Assembly (NCBI RefSeq): GCF_025371035.1
Contig: NZ_JANZXB010000008.1
Location: 124,001 to 188,000 of the forward strand
Source: Sphingomonas sp. LC-1
Lineage (GTDB): Bacteria > Pseudomonadota > Alphaproteobacteria > Sphingomonadales > Sphingomonadaceae
DNA: 64,000 nucleotides
Direction of reading: 5' to 3'
The translations under genes were made by a program, and so were the position numbers. The notes below the pieces were generated by a model that had not been told where the DNA came from, ran no database searches, and saw nothing but the letters and a program-made list of their open reading frames with translations. This document shows, piece after piece, positions 8,914 through 18,480 of this stretch. Each line of letters starts with the position of its first letter. The first letter of the stretch is position 1.

Positions 8914-10385
8914 CAGCGGCGGGACCGATCCGGACCGTGCTGGTCGTCGGCGGCGGGCTGACCGGCTGGTACGCCGCCGCCGCGCTGAAGCGCCGCGCGC
9001 CGTTTCTCGACGTAACCCTGCTGGCGACACCAGTCGCGGCGGCGGCGTTGGCAGACCGCATCACGTGCACCCTGCCCTCGCTTCCGGGGTTTCAGGCCGA
9101 CCTGGGCATCGGCGTGGATGACGGGGTGACGCGCGCCGGGGCAGGCTATCGCCTGGGCACGCGCTTCGTCGGCTGGGCGGAGGGGTTGCCCGATTATGTC
9201 CATGCCTATGGCCCCTATGGCCATGCCATTGGTCCGGCGGCGTTCCACCTCCATTGGGTACGTTCCGCACGCAATGGCATGGCGCAGCCTTTCGATGCCT
9301 ATTCCCCCGCCGCGCGGATCGCTCGCGATGGCCGTTTCGCCCCGCCCGCGTCCGGCGGTATCTTCGGCGCGCATGACTTCGGCCTGACCCTCGACCCGAC
9401 CCGCCATCCGGCGATGATCCGCGCCTTTGGCCAGCATATCGGTGTGCGGGACATGGTCGGTGCGGTCGCGGAGGTTCGCCTGGACGATCGCGGCCACGTC
9501 GCCTCCGTCACCACGGAGCAGGGCCGGACGCTGACCGCGGACCTGTTCATCGATGCCAGCGGCCCGGCGGCCATGCTGCGCGGCGCGATCGACGCGGATC
9601 GGCAGGATTGGAGCGCGTGGCTGCCCTGCGACCGGGTGTTGCTCGGCAGGCGTCCGTCTGGCGAGGGGGCTCCGGTACTGACCACCGTCTCCGCGCATCG
9701 GGCGGGTTGGCAATGGTCGAGCGGCGAGCAAACCGGCCTTGCCTATTCGAGCGCCCATCTGCCCGATGCCGAAGCGACGGCGATGCTGGCGAAGGATGGC
9801 TCGTCGGTCGCGCCCCCCATCACGGTCCGCCCCGGCACGCGCCCCCAGGCCTGGCGGGGCAATTGCATCGCGATCGGCGATGCCGCGACCCAGATCGAGC
9901 CGCTGGAATGGTGCAATCTCCATCTGGCATTGAGCGCGATCGACCGGCTGATCACGATGCTGCCCGACCGTGCCATGGCCCCGGTAGAGGCGGCGGACTT
10001 CAACCGCCAGACACTGGCCGAGGCGGAGCGGATGCGCGATTTCCTCGCCGCCCATTACCGCACCGCACGCCGCCCCGAGCCGATGTGGCAGGCGGTCGCG
10101 CGAGCCGAGCCCCCCGCCAGCCTCGCCCACACGCTGAGCCAGTTCGCCGAGCGGGGCCGCCTGCCCTTTTACGAGGAAGAAACCTTCGCGCGGGACAGCT
10201 GGGCCGCGATATTGCTGGGCCAGGGGTTCCTGCCGCGCCGTATCGATCCGCTCGTCCATGGCGTGTCGGCGACCGAGGTGCAGGCGGTCATGAGCCGCCT
10301 GTCGGACGCCATTACCGACGCTCTGCCCCAAATCCCCGCCCACGCCGAATGGCGCGCGGCCCAGATGAGACGCCTTGCCCGATGA
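8910..10385 (+). CDS. Divergent halogenase-family flavoprotein 2, key residues replaced
   Basis: A 491-residue paralogue of its two neighbours. FAD binding is kept (VLVVGGGLTGWYAA). The catalytic lysine is replaced by arginine (GYRLGTRF, Arg81), the GVGEATIP segment is altered to ADRITCTLP, WxWxIP becomes WQWSSG, and the conserved Glu-Ser becomes Glu-Trp (PLEWCNL, Glu333-Trp334). It therefore should not halogenate by the PrnA/RebH mechanism; a structural, flavin-reducing or different oxidative role is possible. It overlaps both neighbours by 4 bases (ATGA at 8910 and 10,382), so its product is made together with theirs. Confidence 0.82.
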   Translation: MTAAGPIRTVLVVGGGLTGWYAAAALKRRAPFLDVTLLATPVAAAALADRITCTLPSLPGFQADLGIGVDDGVTRAGAGYRLGTRFVGWAEGLPDYVHAYGPYGHAIGPAAFHLHWVRSARNGMAQPFDAYSPAARIARDGRFAPPASGGIFGAHDFGLTLDPTRHPAMIRAFGQHIGVRDMVGAVAEVRLDDRGHVASVTTEQGRTLTADLFIDASGPAAMLRGAIDADRQDWSAWLPCDRVLLGRRPSGEGAPVLTTVSAHRAGWQWSSGEQTGLAYSSAHLPDAEATAMLAKDGSSVAPPITVRPGTRPQAWRGNCIAIGDAATQIEPLEWCNLHLALSAIDRLITMLPDRAMAPVEAADFNRQTLAEAERMRDFLAAHYRTARRPEPMWQAVARAEPPASLAHTLSQFAERGRLPFYEEETFARDSWAAILLGQGFLPRRIDPLVHGVSATEVQAVMSRLSDAITDALPQIPAHAEWRAAQMRRLAR

Positions 10386-12007
10386 GCGTGACGCCCCCCC
10401 ATGACCATAGCATCCGCCGCGTCGTCATCGTCGGCGGCGGCACCGCCGGCTGGATGGCCGCCGCCGCCTTCGCCCGGCTGTTGAACAACGGCTATACGCA
10501 GGTGACGCTGATCGAATCGGAGGAAATCGGTACGGTCGGCGTCGGCGAAGCGACGATCCCGCCGATCATTACCTTCAACCAAATGCTGGGGCTGGACGAG
10601 AATGACTTTCTTGCCGCGACCGGTGGTACGTTCAAGCTGGGGATCGAGTTCGTCGACTGGGGCGACAAGGGCGAGCGCTATTTCCATCCCTTTGGTCGGT
10701 TCGGCCACGACCTTCAGGGCGTGCATTTCCACCAGCTCTGGCTGCGCGAGCGCAACCGCCGGGCGATTCCCGACATCGCCGACTGGTCGATGAGCGCGGT
10801 CGCGGCGCGGCAGCGACGCTTCGGCCGCGCCAAGGCGGATGCCCGCTCGCCGATCCGCGAGCTGTTCTATGCCTTCCACTTCGATGCCTCGCTCTATGCC
10901 CGTTACTTGCGCGGCTATGCCGAGCGCGGCGGCGTCACCCGGATCGAGGGGCGGATCGACGCGGTGAATCTGCGCCCCGAGGATGGCCATGTCGAGGCGG
11001 TGACGCTGGCCGATGGACGGCGGATCGAGGGCGACCTGTTCATCGACTGCTCGGGCTTTCGCGGTCTGTTGATCGAGGAAGCGCTGGAGACGGGGTATGA
11101 AAGCTATGCCCGGTGGCTGCCCTGCGACCGCGCGGTCGCGGCGCCGTGCGCCCTGCCCGACCCGCGCGAGCCCGATCCCTTCACCCGCGCCACCGCACGC
11201 GACGCCGGGTGGCAATGGCGCATCCCGCTGCAGCACCGGATGGGCAATGGCCTGGTCTATTGCAGCGAATTTCTGGACGACGAAGCGGCGCGCGCGCAAC
11301 TGGTCGACAGCCTGGAGGGCGAATTGCTGGGCGAACCGCGCCAGTTGCGCTTCACGGCGGGACGGAGGCGGAAAAGCTGGAACCGCAACGTCGTGGCGCT
11401 TGGTCTGTCGAGCGGATTTCTGGAGCCGCTCGAGTCGACCAGCATCCATCTGGTGCAGGCGGCGATCCAGCGGCTGATCGCGCTGTTCCCCGACACGCGC
11501 TTCGATCCCACCGAGCGCGACGAATTCAATCGCCAGATACACGACCTGTACGAGGATGTGCGCGACTTCATCATCCTGCATTACAAGGCCACACGGCGCA
11601 CCGACACACCCTTTTGGGACCGGGTCCGCACCATGGAGGTGCCGGAAAGCCTGTCGCGTAAGATGGCGCTATGGGCGGGCAAGGGGCGGCTGTTCCGCGA
11701 AGGCTATGACCTGTTCGCCAATCCCAGTTGGGTCGCGGTGTGCCTGGGCCAGGGTCTGGTCCCGCAAAGCTGGGAGCCTGCCGCCGATGCGCTGGACGAG
11801 GATCTGGTCGCGCAGGCGCTGGAGCAGATACGCGGCGGCTATGCCGATACGGCGGCGCGATTGCCGAGCCATGGCGATTTCCTGCGCATGACCGCGCCCT
11901 CCCCATTGGCCCCCGGCCTGACCGGAGCGTCCGATGCACCGGGCGGCGGTTTCGATTTCACCCGCACCGCACTAGGCGCGACCGGCGCGCGAGGTCCCCT
12001 GTTATGA
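10382..12007 (+). CDS. Flavin-dependent tryptophan-halogenase family protein 3
   Basis: 541 residues, beginning at the ATG that overlaps the preceding stop. Intact family motifs: VVIVGGGTAGWMAA, GVGEATIPP, GTFKLGIEF (Lys85), WQWRIPLQHR and PLESTSIHLV (Glu351-Ser352). Compared with protein 1 it has a C-terminal extension of about 40 residues rich in Pro, Gly and Ala (from about residue 500). It ends with a 4-base overlap into the GH9 gene, so three halogenase-family genes and a glycosidase form one translational block. Cytoplasmic, no signal peptide. Substrate unknown. Confidence 0.88.
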   Translation: MSVTPPHDHSIRRVVIVGGGTAGWMAAAAFARLLNNGYTQVTLIESEEIGTVGVGEATIPPIITFNQMLGLDENDFLAATGGTFKLGIEFVDWGDKGERYFHPFGRFGHDLQGVHFHQLWLRERNRRAIPDIADWSMSAVAARQRRFGRAKADARSPIRELFYAFHFDASLYARYLRGYAERGGVTRIEGRIDAVNLRPEDGHVEAVTLADGRRIEGDLFIDCSGFRGLLIEEALETGYESYARWLPCDRAVAAPCALPDPREPDPFTRATARDAGWQWRIPLQHRMGNGLVYCSEFLDDEAARAQLVDSLEGELLGEPRQLRFTAGRRRKSWNRNVVALGLSSGFLEPLESTSIHLVQAAIQRLIALFPDTRFDPTERDEFNRQIHDLYEDVRDFIILHYKATRRTDTPFWDRVRTMEVPESLSRKMALWAGKGRLFREGYDLFANPSWVAVCLGQGLVPQSWEPAADALDEDLVAQALEQIRGGYADTAARLPSHGDFLRMTAPSPLAPGLTGASDAPGGGFDFTRTALGATGARGPLL

Positions 12008-13809
12008 AACGGATCGTCCTTCCCCTGCTGGCGCTGATCGGGATCGGCGCCAGCGACGCCCCTGGCCCGCATCTCAACCAGATCGGATTCCGCCCCGACA
12101 CGGCCAAGCGCGCGATCCTCGCCGCCATCGGATCGGCGCCGCTGCCATGGCAATTGCTGGACGAAGGCGGTCATGTCGTCGCGCAAGGGCGGACCGCACC
12201 TTTCGGCGCCGACGCGGCATCGGGCGACAAGGTCCATCGGATCGACTTCGGCAGCTTTGCCACGCCCGGCACCTATCGCCTGCGGGTCGATGGTCAGGTC
12301 AGCCACCCCTTCGCGATTGAGGCGGGGCTGTACCGTCCCCTGGCACGCGCGGCGCTCAACTTCTTCTATCAGCAGCGCGCCGGTGTCGCGATCGAGGCAC
12401 GCTTTGCCGGTAGCCCGCAATGGGCGCGCGCGGCGGGTCATGTGCGCGAGGTCGTGACCTGCTTCAAGGGCCCCGATCTGGCGGGCACGAACTGGCCGGG
12501 CTGCCCCTATAGGCTCGACGTGACCGGCGGATGGTATGATGCGGGCGACCAGGGTAAATATGTCGTCAATGGCGGCATCTCGCTATGGATGCTGCAGAAT
12601 CTCTATGAGATCGACGCGGCATCGCCCCCCTTCCCCGATGGCAGCGCCACACTGCCCGAGGCCGGGAACGGGATCAACGACCTGCTCGATGAAACACGGT
12701 GGGAAATGCGGTTCCTGCTCGCCATGCAGGTGCCCGATGGGCAGACGCTGGCATTGCCGGTCGGGCGGCAGGGACGCGGGCCATACCGGCTGACGCCCGT
12801 CGATGCCGGGGGCATGGCGCATCACAAGATCGCCGACCGCAACTGGACCAGGCTGCCCACCGCGCCGGCCGACGATCGGGAAGAGCGGCTGCTCTATCCG
12901 CCCAGCACGGCGGCGACGCTGAACCTTGCGGCCACCGCCGCGCAATGCGCCCGCATCTGGCGGGGGATCGATGACGGCTTTGCCAAGCGTTGCCTCGTCG
13001 CGGCGGGCAAGGCCTATAGGGCCGCGTTGCGCAACCCCGACATCTATGCCGCGCAGGCATTCAATGGCAGCGGCGGTTATGGCGATGGCGACCTGTCGGA
13101 CGAACTGTATTGGGCGACCGCCGAACTCTATGCCGCGACCGGCATGCCCGAACTGGCCGAGGCGCTGAAGCGAATGCCGCTCCACGACGCGCCGCTCACC
13201 GCCGAGCCGAGCTGGGCCGGGACCGCCGCGCTGGGCACCATCACCCTGGCGACCGCCACCGGCGTCGTCCCGTCCGAACGGACGGCGGCACGGGCCAAAC
13301 TGATCGCGCTCGCCGACCGGTTTGTGGAGGAGGAAACCCGGTCGGGCTATCATATCCCCTACGCCTCGACCGCCTATAGCTGGGGCTCGAACAGCGTCCT
13401 GATGGGTCGCGCGATGATCCTGTCGCTGGCGGCGCGGTTCACGGGCGAGGAACGCTATCGCGACGCCGCCGTCGATGCGATGGACTATGTGCTGGGCCGC
13501 AACCCGCTCGATCAAAGCTATGTCAGCGGCTTCGGGTGGAAACCGATGACCAACCCCCATCATCGCTTCTGGGCGCATCAGTTCGATGCGAAGACCCCCG
13601 GACCGCCGCCGGGCGTGTTGAGCGGGGGCGCGAACAGCACCAGCTTTCCCGAACCGGCATCGGCTCCGCTCAAGGGGCATTGCATCGGCCAACGCTGCTG
13701 GATCGACGATGCGCGCGCCTATGCCCATAACGAGGTCGCGATCAACTGGAACGCGCCGCTGGTCTGGGTCGCGACCGACCTGACCCGCCCCTTGGCCCCT
13801 ACGCGCTGA
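12004..13809 (+). CDS. Glycoside hydrolase family 9 (endoglucanase/xyloglucanase type)
   Basis: About 601 residues with a short hydrophobic N-terminus (VLPLLALIGIG) that probably acts as a signal sequence. An N-terminal Ig-like CelD_N domain (NQIGFRPDTAKRA at about 20-35, then FGSFATPGTYRL) precedes the (alpha/alpha)6 barrel. Catalytic motifs: GWYDAGD with Asp179 and Asp182, NPHHRFWAH, and HNEVAINWN with the acid Glu577. It is an inverting beta-1,4-glucanase family. Start ATG overlaps the halogenase-3 stop; the only longer alternative starts lie inside that gene. With GH31 and GH1 nearby, xyloglucan or mixed beta-glucan is a reasonable inferred substrate. Confidence 0.9.
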   Translation: MKRIVLPLLALIGIGASDAPGPHLNQIGFRPDTAKRAILAAIGSAPLPWQLLDEGGHVVAQGRTAPFGADAASGDKVHRIDFGSFATPGTYRLRVDGQVSHPFAIEAGLYRPLARAALNFFYQQRAGVAIEARFAGSPQWARAAGHVREVVTCFKGPDLAGTNWPGCPYRLDVTGGWYDAGDQGKYVVNGGISLWMLQNLYEIDAASPPFPDGSATLPEAGNGINDLLDETRWEMRFLLAMQVPDGQTLALPVGRQGRGPYRLTPVDAGGMAHHKIADRNWTRLPTAPADDREERLLYPPSTAATLNLAATAAQCARIWRGIDDGFAKRCLVAAGKAYRAALRNPDIYAAQAFNGSGGYGDGDLSDELYWATAELYAATGMPELAEALKRMPLHDAPLTAEPSWAGTAALGTITLATATGVVPSERTAARAKLIALADRFVEEETRSGYHIPYASTAYSWGSNSVLMGRAMILSLAARFTGEERYRDAAVDAMDYVLGRNPLDQSYVSGFGWKPMTNPHHRFWAHQFDAKTPGPPPGVLSGGANSTSFPEPASAPLKGHCIGQRCWIDDARAYAHNEVAINWNAPLVWVATDLTRPLAPTR

Positions 13810-13866
13810 CCCCGTCGCCCCCTGTTCCGATCACAAAAACCATATCATTTGCAGAGAGGATTTTAG

Positions 13867-15312
13867 ATGGACCGTCGCAATTTCATGAAGACCGGCATGG
13901 CGATGAGCGGTGCCGCGCTCGCCACGGGCGGAGGCAGCCTGGCCGCCGCTCGTGCCGCCGCCGCTCAAGGACAGGATTTGAGCTTTCCCAAGGACTTCCT
14001 CTGGGGTTGCGCCACCGCCTCCTACCAGATCGAGGGCGCGGTGAAGGAGGACGGTCGCGGGCAGACCAACTGGGACGTCTTCTCGCACACCCCCGGCAAG
14101 GTCGCCAATGGCGACACCGGCGACGTCGCCTGCGACAGCTATCACCGGTACAAGGACGACATCGCGCTCCTCCAGAATCTGGGCGTCAAGGCGTACCGCA
14201 TGTCGATCGCCTGGTCGCGCATCTTCCCCGAGGGGCGCGGCAAGCCCAATCAGAAGGGCCTGGACTATTACAACCGCGTGATCGACGGGTTGCTGGCGGC
14301 GGGTATCCAGCCCAACGTCACCATGTTCCACTGGGATTTGCCCCAGGCGCTGCCCGGCGGGTGGCAGAATCGCGACACCGCCAAGGCGTTCGCCGACTAT
14401 GCCGGGTTCATGGCCGGCAAGCTGTCCGATCGCGTCCACCGCTTCATGACGGTCAACGAACTGCGCTGCTTCACCGATCTCGGGCATATGGTCGGCATCC
14501 ACGCGCCGGGGCTGAAACTGCCGCAGGGCCAGGTGAACCAGGTCCGCCATCACGGCGTCCTCGCCCATGGCCTGGGCGTCCAGGCGATCCGCGCCCATGC
14601 CAAGGCCGGGACCGAGGTGGGCATCGCGGACAATGCCAGCATCTTCGTGCCCGTCATCGAGACGCCCGAGCATATCGAGGCGACCAAGAAGGCGATGCGC
14701 GACGAAAACGCCATGTTCCTGACCGCCGTCATGGAAGGCCGATATATCGACAGCTATCTGTCGGCGGCGGGGGCCGATGCGCCCAAGGTGCAGGCGGGCG
14801 ACATGGCCGCGATCGGCAGCCCGCTCGATTTCGTCGCGCTCAACATCTACACCCCGACCTTCGTCAAGGCGAACCCCGACGATCCGCGCGGCTATACGCC
14901 CCTGCCCCATCTGGCGCACTCGCCGCGCATGGCCTCGCCCTGGCTCTATGTCGGTCCCGAAGCCGCCTATTGGGGCGTGCGCGCGGTCAGCGAGATGTGG
15001 AAGCCCAAGGCCATCTACATATCCGAGAACGGCACCTCGGCCGACGACGTGCTGAACGACAAGGGGATGGTCGATGACGGCGACCGGATCATGTATCTGC
15101 GCAACTATCTGGGCCAGTTCCGTCGCGCGGCGGCGGAGGGATACCCGCTCAAGGGCTATTTCCTGTGGAGCCTGATGGACAATTTCGAATGGGCCGATGG
15201 CTATGCCCTGCGCTTCGGCCTGCACCATGTCGACTATGCCACCCAGAAGCGCACTCCGAAGCTGAGCGCGCAATGGTATAAGGAACTGATCCGCCGCAAC
15301 GCGCTGGTCTGA
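13867..15312 (+). CDS. Glycoside hydrolase family 1 beta-glucosidase, Tat-exported
   Basis: 481 residues. The N-terminus MDRRNFMKTG followed by an alanine-rich hydrophobic stretch is a twin-arginine signal, so the enzyme is folded before export to the periplasm. GH1 signatures: FLWGCATASYQIEG near residue 47, acid/base Glu198 in MTVNEL, and nucleophile Glu387 in YISENGTS. It would finish hydrolysis of beta-glucosides released by GH9. The start follows AGAGAGGA. A 57-base gap separates it from the GH9 gene, so it is probably co-transcribed. A terminator follows. Confidence 0.93.
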   Translation: MDRRNFMKTGMAMSGAALATGGGSLAAARAAAAQGQDLSFPKDFLWGCATASYQIEGAVKEDGRGQTNWDVFSHTPGKVANGDTGDVACDSYHRYKDDIALLQNLGVKAYRMSIAWSRIFPEGRGKPNQKGLDYYNRVIDGLLAAGIQPNVTMFHWDLPQALPGGWQNRDTAKAFADYAGFMAGKLSDRVHRFMTVNELRCFTDLGHMVGIHAPGLKLPQGQVNQVRHHGVLAHGLGVQAIRAHAKAGTEVGIADNASIFVPVIETPEHIEATKKAMRDENAMFLTAVMEGRYIDSYLSAAGADAPKVQAGDMAAIGSPLDFVALNIYTPTFVKANPDDPRGYTPLPHLAHSPRMASPWLYVGPEAAYWGVRAVSEMWKPKAIYISENGTSADDVLNDKGMVDDGDRIMYLRNYLGQFRRAAAEGYPLKGYFLWSLMDNFEWADGYALRFGLHHVDYATQKRTPKLSAQWYKELIRRNALV

Positions 15313-15333
15313 TTATTCCTCAGCGAAACGAAG

Positions 15334-15370
15334 AAGCCCGCCGGTCCCATGGTGACCGGCGGGCTTTCTT
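15334..15370. terminator. Bidirectional terminator between GH1 and TonB receptor 2
   Basis: AGCCCGCCGGTC / GACCGGCGGGCT, a 12-bp stem with a CCATGGT loop, followed by TTCTTTATT on the plus strand; the minus-strand reading continues with TCTTCG. It lies between convergent genes. Confidence 0.85.
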
Positions 15371-15390
15371 TATTCCATCACGGAAAGGGA

Positions 15391-18300
15391 TCAGAAGCGG
15401 AAGCGCAGCCCCACGCCATAATAGCGGCCCTCGTCGCGGATATCGCGCGGATAGGACAGACCATCGCCATATTGCGCATAGTTGTTGAATGGCTGCGCCA
15501 GAATATTGGCCGCGTCGAACGTGATCGTGACTTCCTTCATAATGTTGTAGTTGAACGAGAAATCCAGCCGCTGGATGCGGGTCGTGCCCTCACCGTTATA
15601 CACGCCCTGAGCGTTGACGAAGTTGCTGTTCAGGAACGCATCGCGATTGTTGAACGACAGCCGGGTCGAGACGTCACCCTTTTCGTAGAACAGCGCGACG
15701 TTATAGGTCCAGCGCGACAGATTCGGAATACGAACGAAGGGCGGCTCGGTGGCCCCACCTACGCTGCGGAAGACGTTGGCGGGATATTGCTGTTCGCCGA
15801 CCAGAAAGGTCGTGTTGGCCTGGACGCCGATCCCGCTCCACAGGCCCGGCAGGAAGTCGAGAAAAGTCTGTGCGCCCAGTTCGAAACCCTTGATCCGCCC
15901 CTTGCCCGCATTTTCCGGACGGGTGATTTCCAGCAGACCATAGACCGGGTCAAGCGTCCGGTTGGTATAGTTGCTGATGAAGCCCTTCAGATCGCGGTAG
16001 AAGGCCGCCGCGGTAATCGAAGCCGTCGGCGAGAAATAATATTCGACCGTCGCGTCGAAGTTCTTGGACGTCAGTGGTTGGAGGTCCGGGTTGCCGCCAT
16101 TGCCATAGGCATCGGGACGCCCCTGAAGCCCAGGTCCGAACCGCGTGTCCGGCACGGGGTCGGCCACCGGCGTCGCGGTGTTCTGCGAAATATAGATGGC
16201 CGGATTCAGCTGGCCGAATTCCGGCTTCGTCCGGGTGATCGTGAAACCGAAGCGGACCTGTAGCTTGTCCGTCGGACGCACGCGCAGGCTGACATTGGGC
16301 AGGATGTCGACATAATTGGCCTTCACGCTACGCGGCTCGGCGCGGGTCACGCCGTTGAACGTGACGTTCGACACGCCGCTATAGCGGCCGACCGTGTTGA
16401 CAACGCGCGCACCAATCAGTCCGTCGAAGCGGAAGGTCCCGATATCGAATTCATATTTGGTCTGGCCGTAAAAGGCATAGGTTTTTTCGCGAGCCAGGAA
16501 GGTAGAAAGCGGATCGAGCTGGACCGTCGGCGAGGCGAAGCGGTTCAACGCATCGCGATAACCCTGGTCGGTCGGATTGCCCGCGACGATTCTCTGCAAC
16601 GCTTCATAGGAGAATTGGCGAAGCTGGGCGGCGTTCCCCGCAATCCCCTCCCGCGTCGGCATCAGCCAGCTGGTGAAGCCCTGATTGCCGCGGAAGGCGT
16701 TCTGCGTCAGCGCCAGGTCGCCGGTCGGCGTCTGGTTCAGCGGGATCGCCAGCCATTCGGTATAGGCATAGCGATTGCCCTGACGCAGCGAGGCATCGCG
16801 ATCGGTCCACCGGACACCGATCTGAAGCTTGGGGAACAGCGACAGGTTGGTCTCGAAATCCAAATCGCCGCGCCACTGCCAGCCCTTGCCCTGAACGCGA
16901 TAGGTGCGCTCATAATAGCCGCGCCAGATATAGTTGTTCGGGTCGGCCGGATCGAAGCCCGGCAGCGAGAAGGACGATCCGTTGTCGACGAAGAACCGGA
17001 CGTCAGCCGTCGGCGCGCGCGAGAAGGCGCTGTCGAAACTCCATTCGTCGCTGCCATATTCCGACGTGGTATACGCCAGGTCAGTCGAGAAATGGGCCGG
17101 GCCCAAATCCCATTTGGCTCCGCCCGCCACCTGATACGTGTTGGTATAGGCGCTCGCCGTGCTGCGATACGCCTCGGGCCGGATACCGCCGGTCTTGGTC
17201 AGGCTATCGACCTGCCGCGGCTCTCCATCGCGCAGGACGACATTGGTATAGCTCGGCGCGCCGTCGAGGACCGGCACGCGCAGCCAGTCATTGGCGATCT
17301 CGCCGCGATAGCTCTGGTACAGGAAGTCATAATAGATTTCGAGATTGTGCGCCGGACGCCACTGCGCGCTGGCATTGATGGCCGGGCGCCAACGCTTGCC
17401 GCTGTCGTTAAAGACGCCCACATTGACCGGGATCTGCCAGCCGCGACCGGCCGAGGCGGGGCTGATCGTCGAATTGGCGCTGGGGCTGGTCACATAGCCA
17501 TCGGCCCAGCGGACCGCGTTGCGATATTGCGCCTGGGTATAGGCGGCGTTGATCAACCAGCCGATCTCGCCGATTGCCGTATCCGCCCGCTGGCTGATGA
17601 GCAGATTGCCCAGCGGGTCGAACTTCTTCGACTGGTCGTTATAGGTGCCGCGAATACCGCCCGCGACGGTCAGGCCCTTTTCGAAATCGAAGGGGCGGCG
17701 CGAACGCACGTTGATCAGACCCGCCAGACCGGGTTCCAGCAGATCGGCGGTGCCCGACTTATAGACTTCTAGACCCGCAAGTGCGCCCGCCGGGAAATCC
17801 TGAAGCGCGGCGCGGCGATTCTCGGCAGTGAAGATGTCGCGACCGTTGAAGGTCGTCGCCACGTCCGGCAGACCGCGCACCAGCACCTGAGTCACTTCGT
17901 CGCTGTACCGGTTGACCTGGATGCCGGTCACGCGCGCGAGCGACTCCGCCGCCGTATTGTCGGGCAATTTGCCGATGTCCTGCGCAACGATGGCGTCCAG
18001 GATCGCATCCGAGTTACGCTTGATCGCCTGCGCGCTGCCCAGGCTGGCGCGGTAGCCGGTGACGACAATGTCGCGCGGGTCGGCCTGCTCGTCCTCCAGG
18101 CCGGTGGTCGAGGACTGGACCGGGCTACGATCCGGAACTTCCTGTACATCCTGCTGGATTCCCACCTGCGTCTGGGCTTCGATCGGCGCATTGGGATCGG
18201 ACGTCTGTGTGGTGCTGGCAGCGTTGCCGGTCTGGGCCGAAGCGGGCGCGGCGATCAGCGCCAACGGCGCAACCGACAGCAACAGGACGTGATGCCTCAT
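15391..18300 (-). CDS. TonB-dependent outer membrane receptor 2
   Basis: About 969 residues. Signal peptide MRHHVLLLSV...APASA-QT (cleavage near 22), a Thr/Gln/Glu-rich linker, TonB-box-like DIVVTGYRASL, a plug (SLARVTGIQVNR, VLVRGLPDV, LEVYKSGTADLLEPGLAGLIN) and a long beta barrel ending GVGLRFRF with terminal Phe. It belongs to the same subfamily as receptor 1. Longer starts exist (18,348 and 18,333), but GAGGGGAG sits about 5 bases before the ATG at 18,300. A candidate LacI-type operator lies about 160 bases upstream. It probably imports oligosaccharides released by the surrounding hydrolases. Confidence 0.93.
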   Translation of the reverse strand: MRHHVLLLSVAPLALIAAPASAQTGNAASTTQTSDPNAPIEAQTQVGIQQDVQEVPDRSPVQSSTTGLEDEQADPRDIVVTGYRASLGSAQAIKRNSDAILDAIVAQDIGKLPDNTAAESLARVTGIQVNRYSDEVTQVLVRGLPDVATTFNGRDIFTAENRRAALQDFPAGALAGLEVYKSGTADLLEPGLAGLINVRSRRPFDFEKGLTVAGGIRGTYNDQSKKFDPLGNLLISQRADTAIGEIGWLINAAYTQAQYRNAVRWADGYVTSPSANSTISPASAGRGWQIPVNVGVFNDSGKRWRPAINASAQWRPAHNLEIYYDFLYQSYRGEIANDWLRVPVLDGAPSYTNVVLRDGEPRQVDSLTKTGGIRPEAYRSTASAYTNTYQVAGGAKWDLGPAHFSTDLAYTTSEYGSDEWSFDSAFSRAPTADVRFFVDNGSSFSLPGFDPADPNNYIWRGYYERTYRVQGKGWQWRGDLDFETNLSLFPKLQIGVRWTDRDASLRQGNRYAYTEWLAIPLNQTPTGDLALTQNAFRGNQGFTSWLMPTREGIAGNAAQLRQFSYEALQRIVAGNPTDQGYRDALNRFASPTVQLDPLSTFLAREKTYAFYGQTKYEFDIGTFRFDGLIGARVVNTVGRYSGVSNVTFNGVTRAEPRSVKANYVDILPNVSLRVRPTDKLQVRFGFTITRTKPEFGQLNPAIYISQNTATPVADPVPDTRFGPGLQGRPDAYGNGGNPDLQPLTSKNFDATVEYYFSPTASITAAAFYRDLKGFISNYTNRTLDPVYGLLEITRPENAGKGRIKGFELGAQTFLDFLPGLWSGIGVQANTTFLVGEQQYPANVFRSVGGATEPPFVRIPNLSRWTYNVALFYEKGDVSTRLSFNNRDAFLNSNFVNAQGVYNGEGTTRIQRLDFSFNYNIMKEVTITFDAANILAQPFNNYAQYGDGLSYPRDIRDEGRYYGVGLRFRF

Positions 18301-18455
18301 CAGAACTCCCCTCATATGGTCCGAACTTTCGGTACCTCTTGGGGTCATTTGTCAGACTATCCCCTCATTCGGTCAAGCCATGCATGACAAAATAATGAGA
18401 CAGACTTCACTTCGTGGATTTTCGGTCACACCAATGAAGTTCGCAGCCGCAGCAA

Positions 18456-18480
18456 TGTTAGCGCAATCAATGTGCTAACA
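18456..18480. promoter_or_regulatory. Inverted repeat TGTTAGC-N11-GCTAACA, candidate LacI-family operator
   Basis: Two perfect 7-base half sites, TGTTAGC at 18,456-18,462 and GCTAACA at 18,474-18,480. The half site resembles operators of LacI-type sugar repressors in alphaproteobacteria, for example that of Caulobacter XylR (from memory). The spacing of 11 is longer than the usual contiguous palindrome. It lies in the upstream region of TonB receptor 2. No LacI gene is in the window. Confidence 0.5.

Noticed and set aside
8910-10385. Middle halogenase gene as a pseudogene
   Set aside because: The frame is intact, the length is normal, FAD motifs are kept and both gene overlaps are preserved, which speaks for selection.
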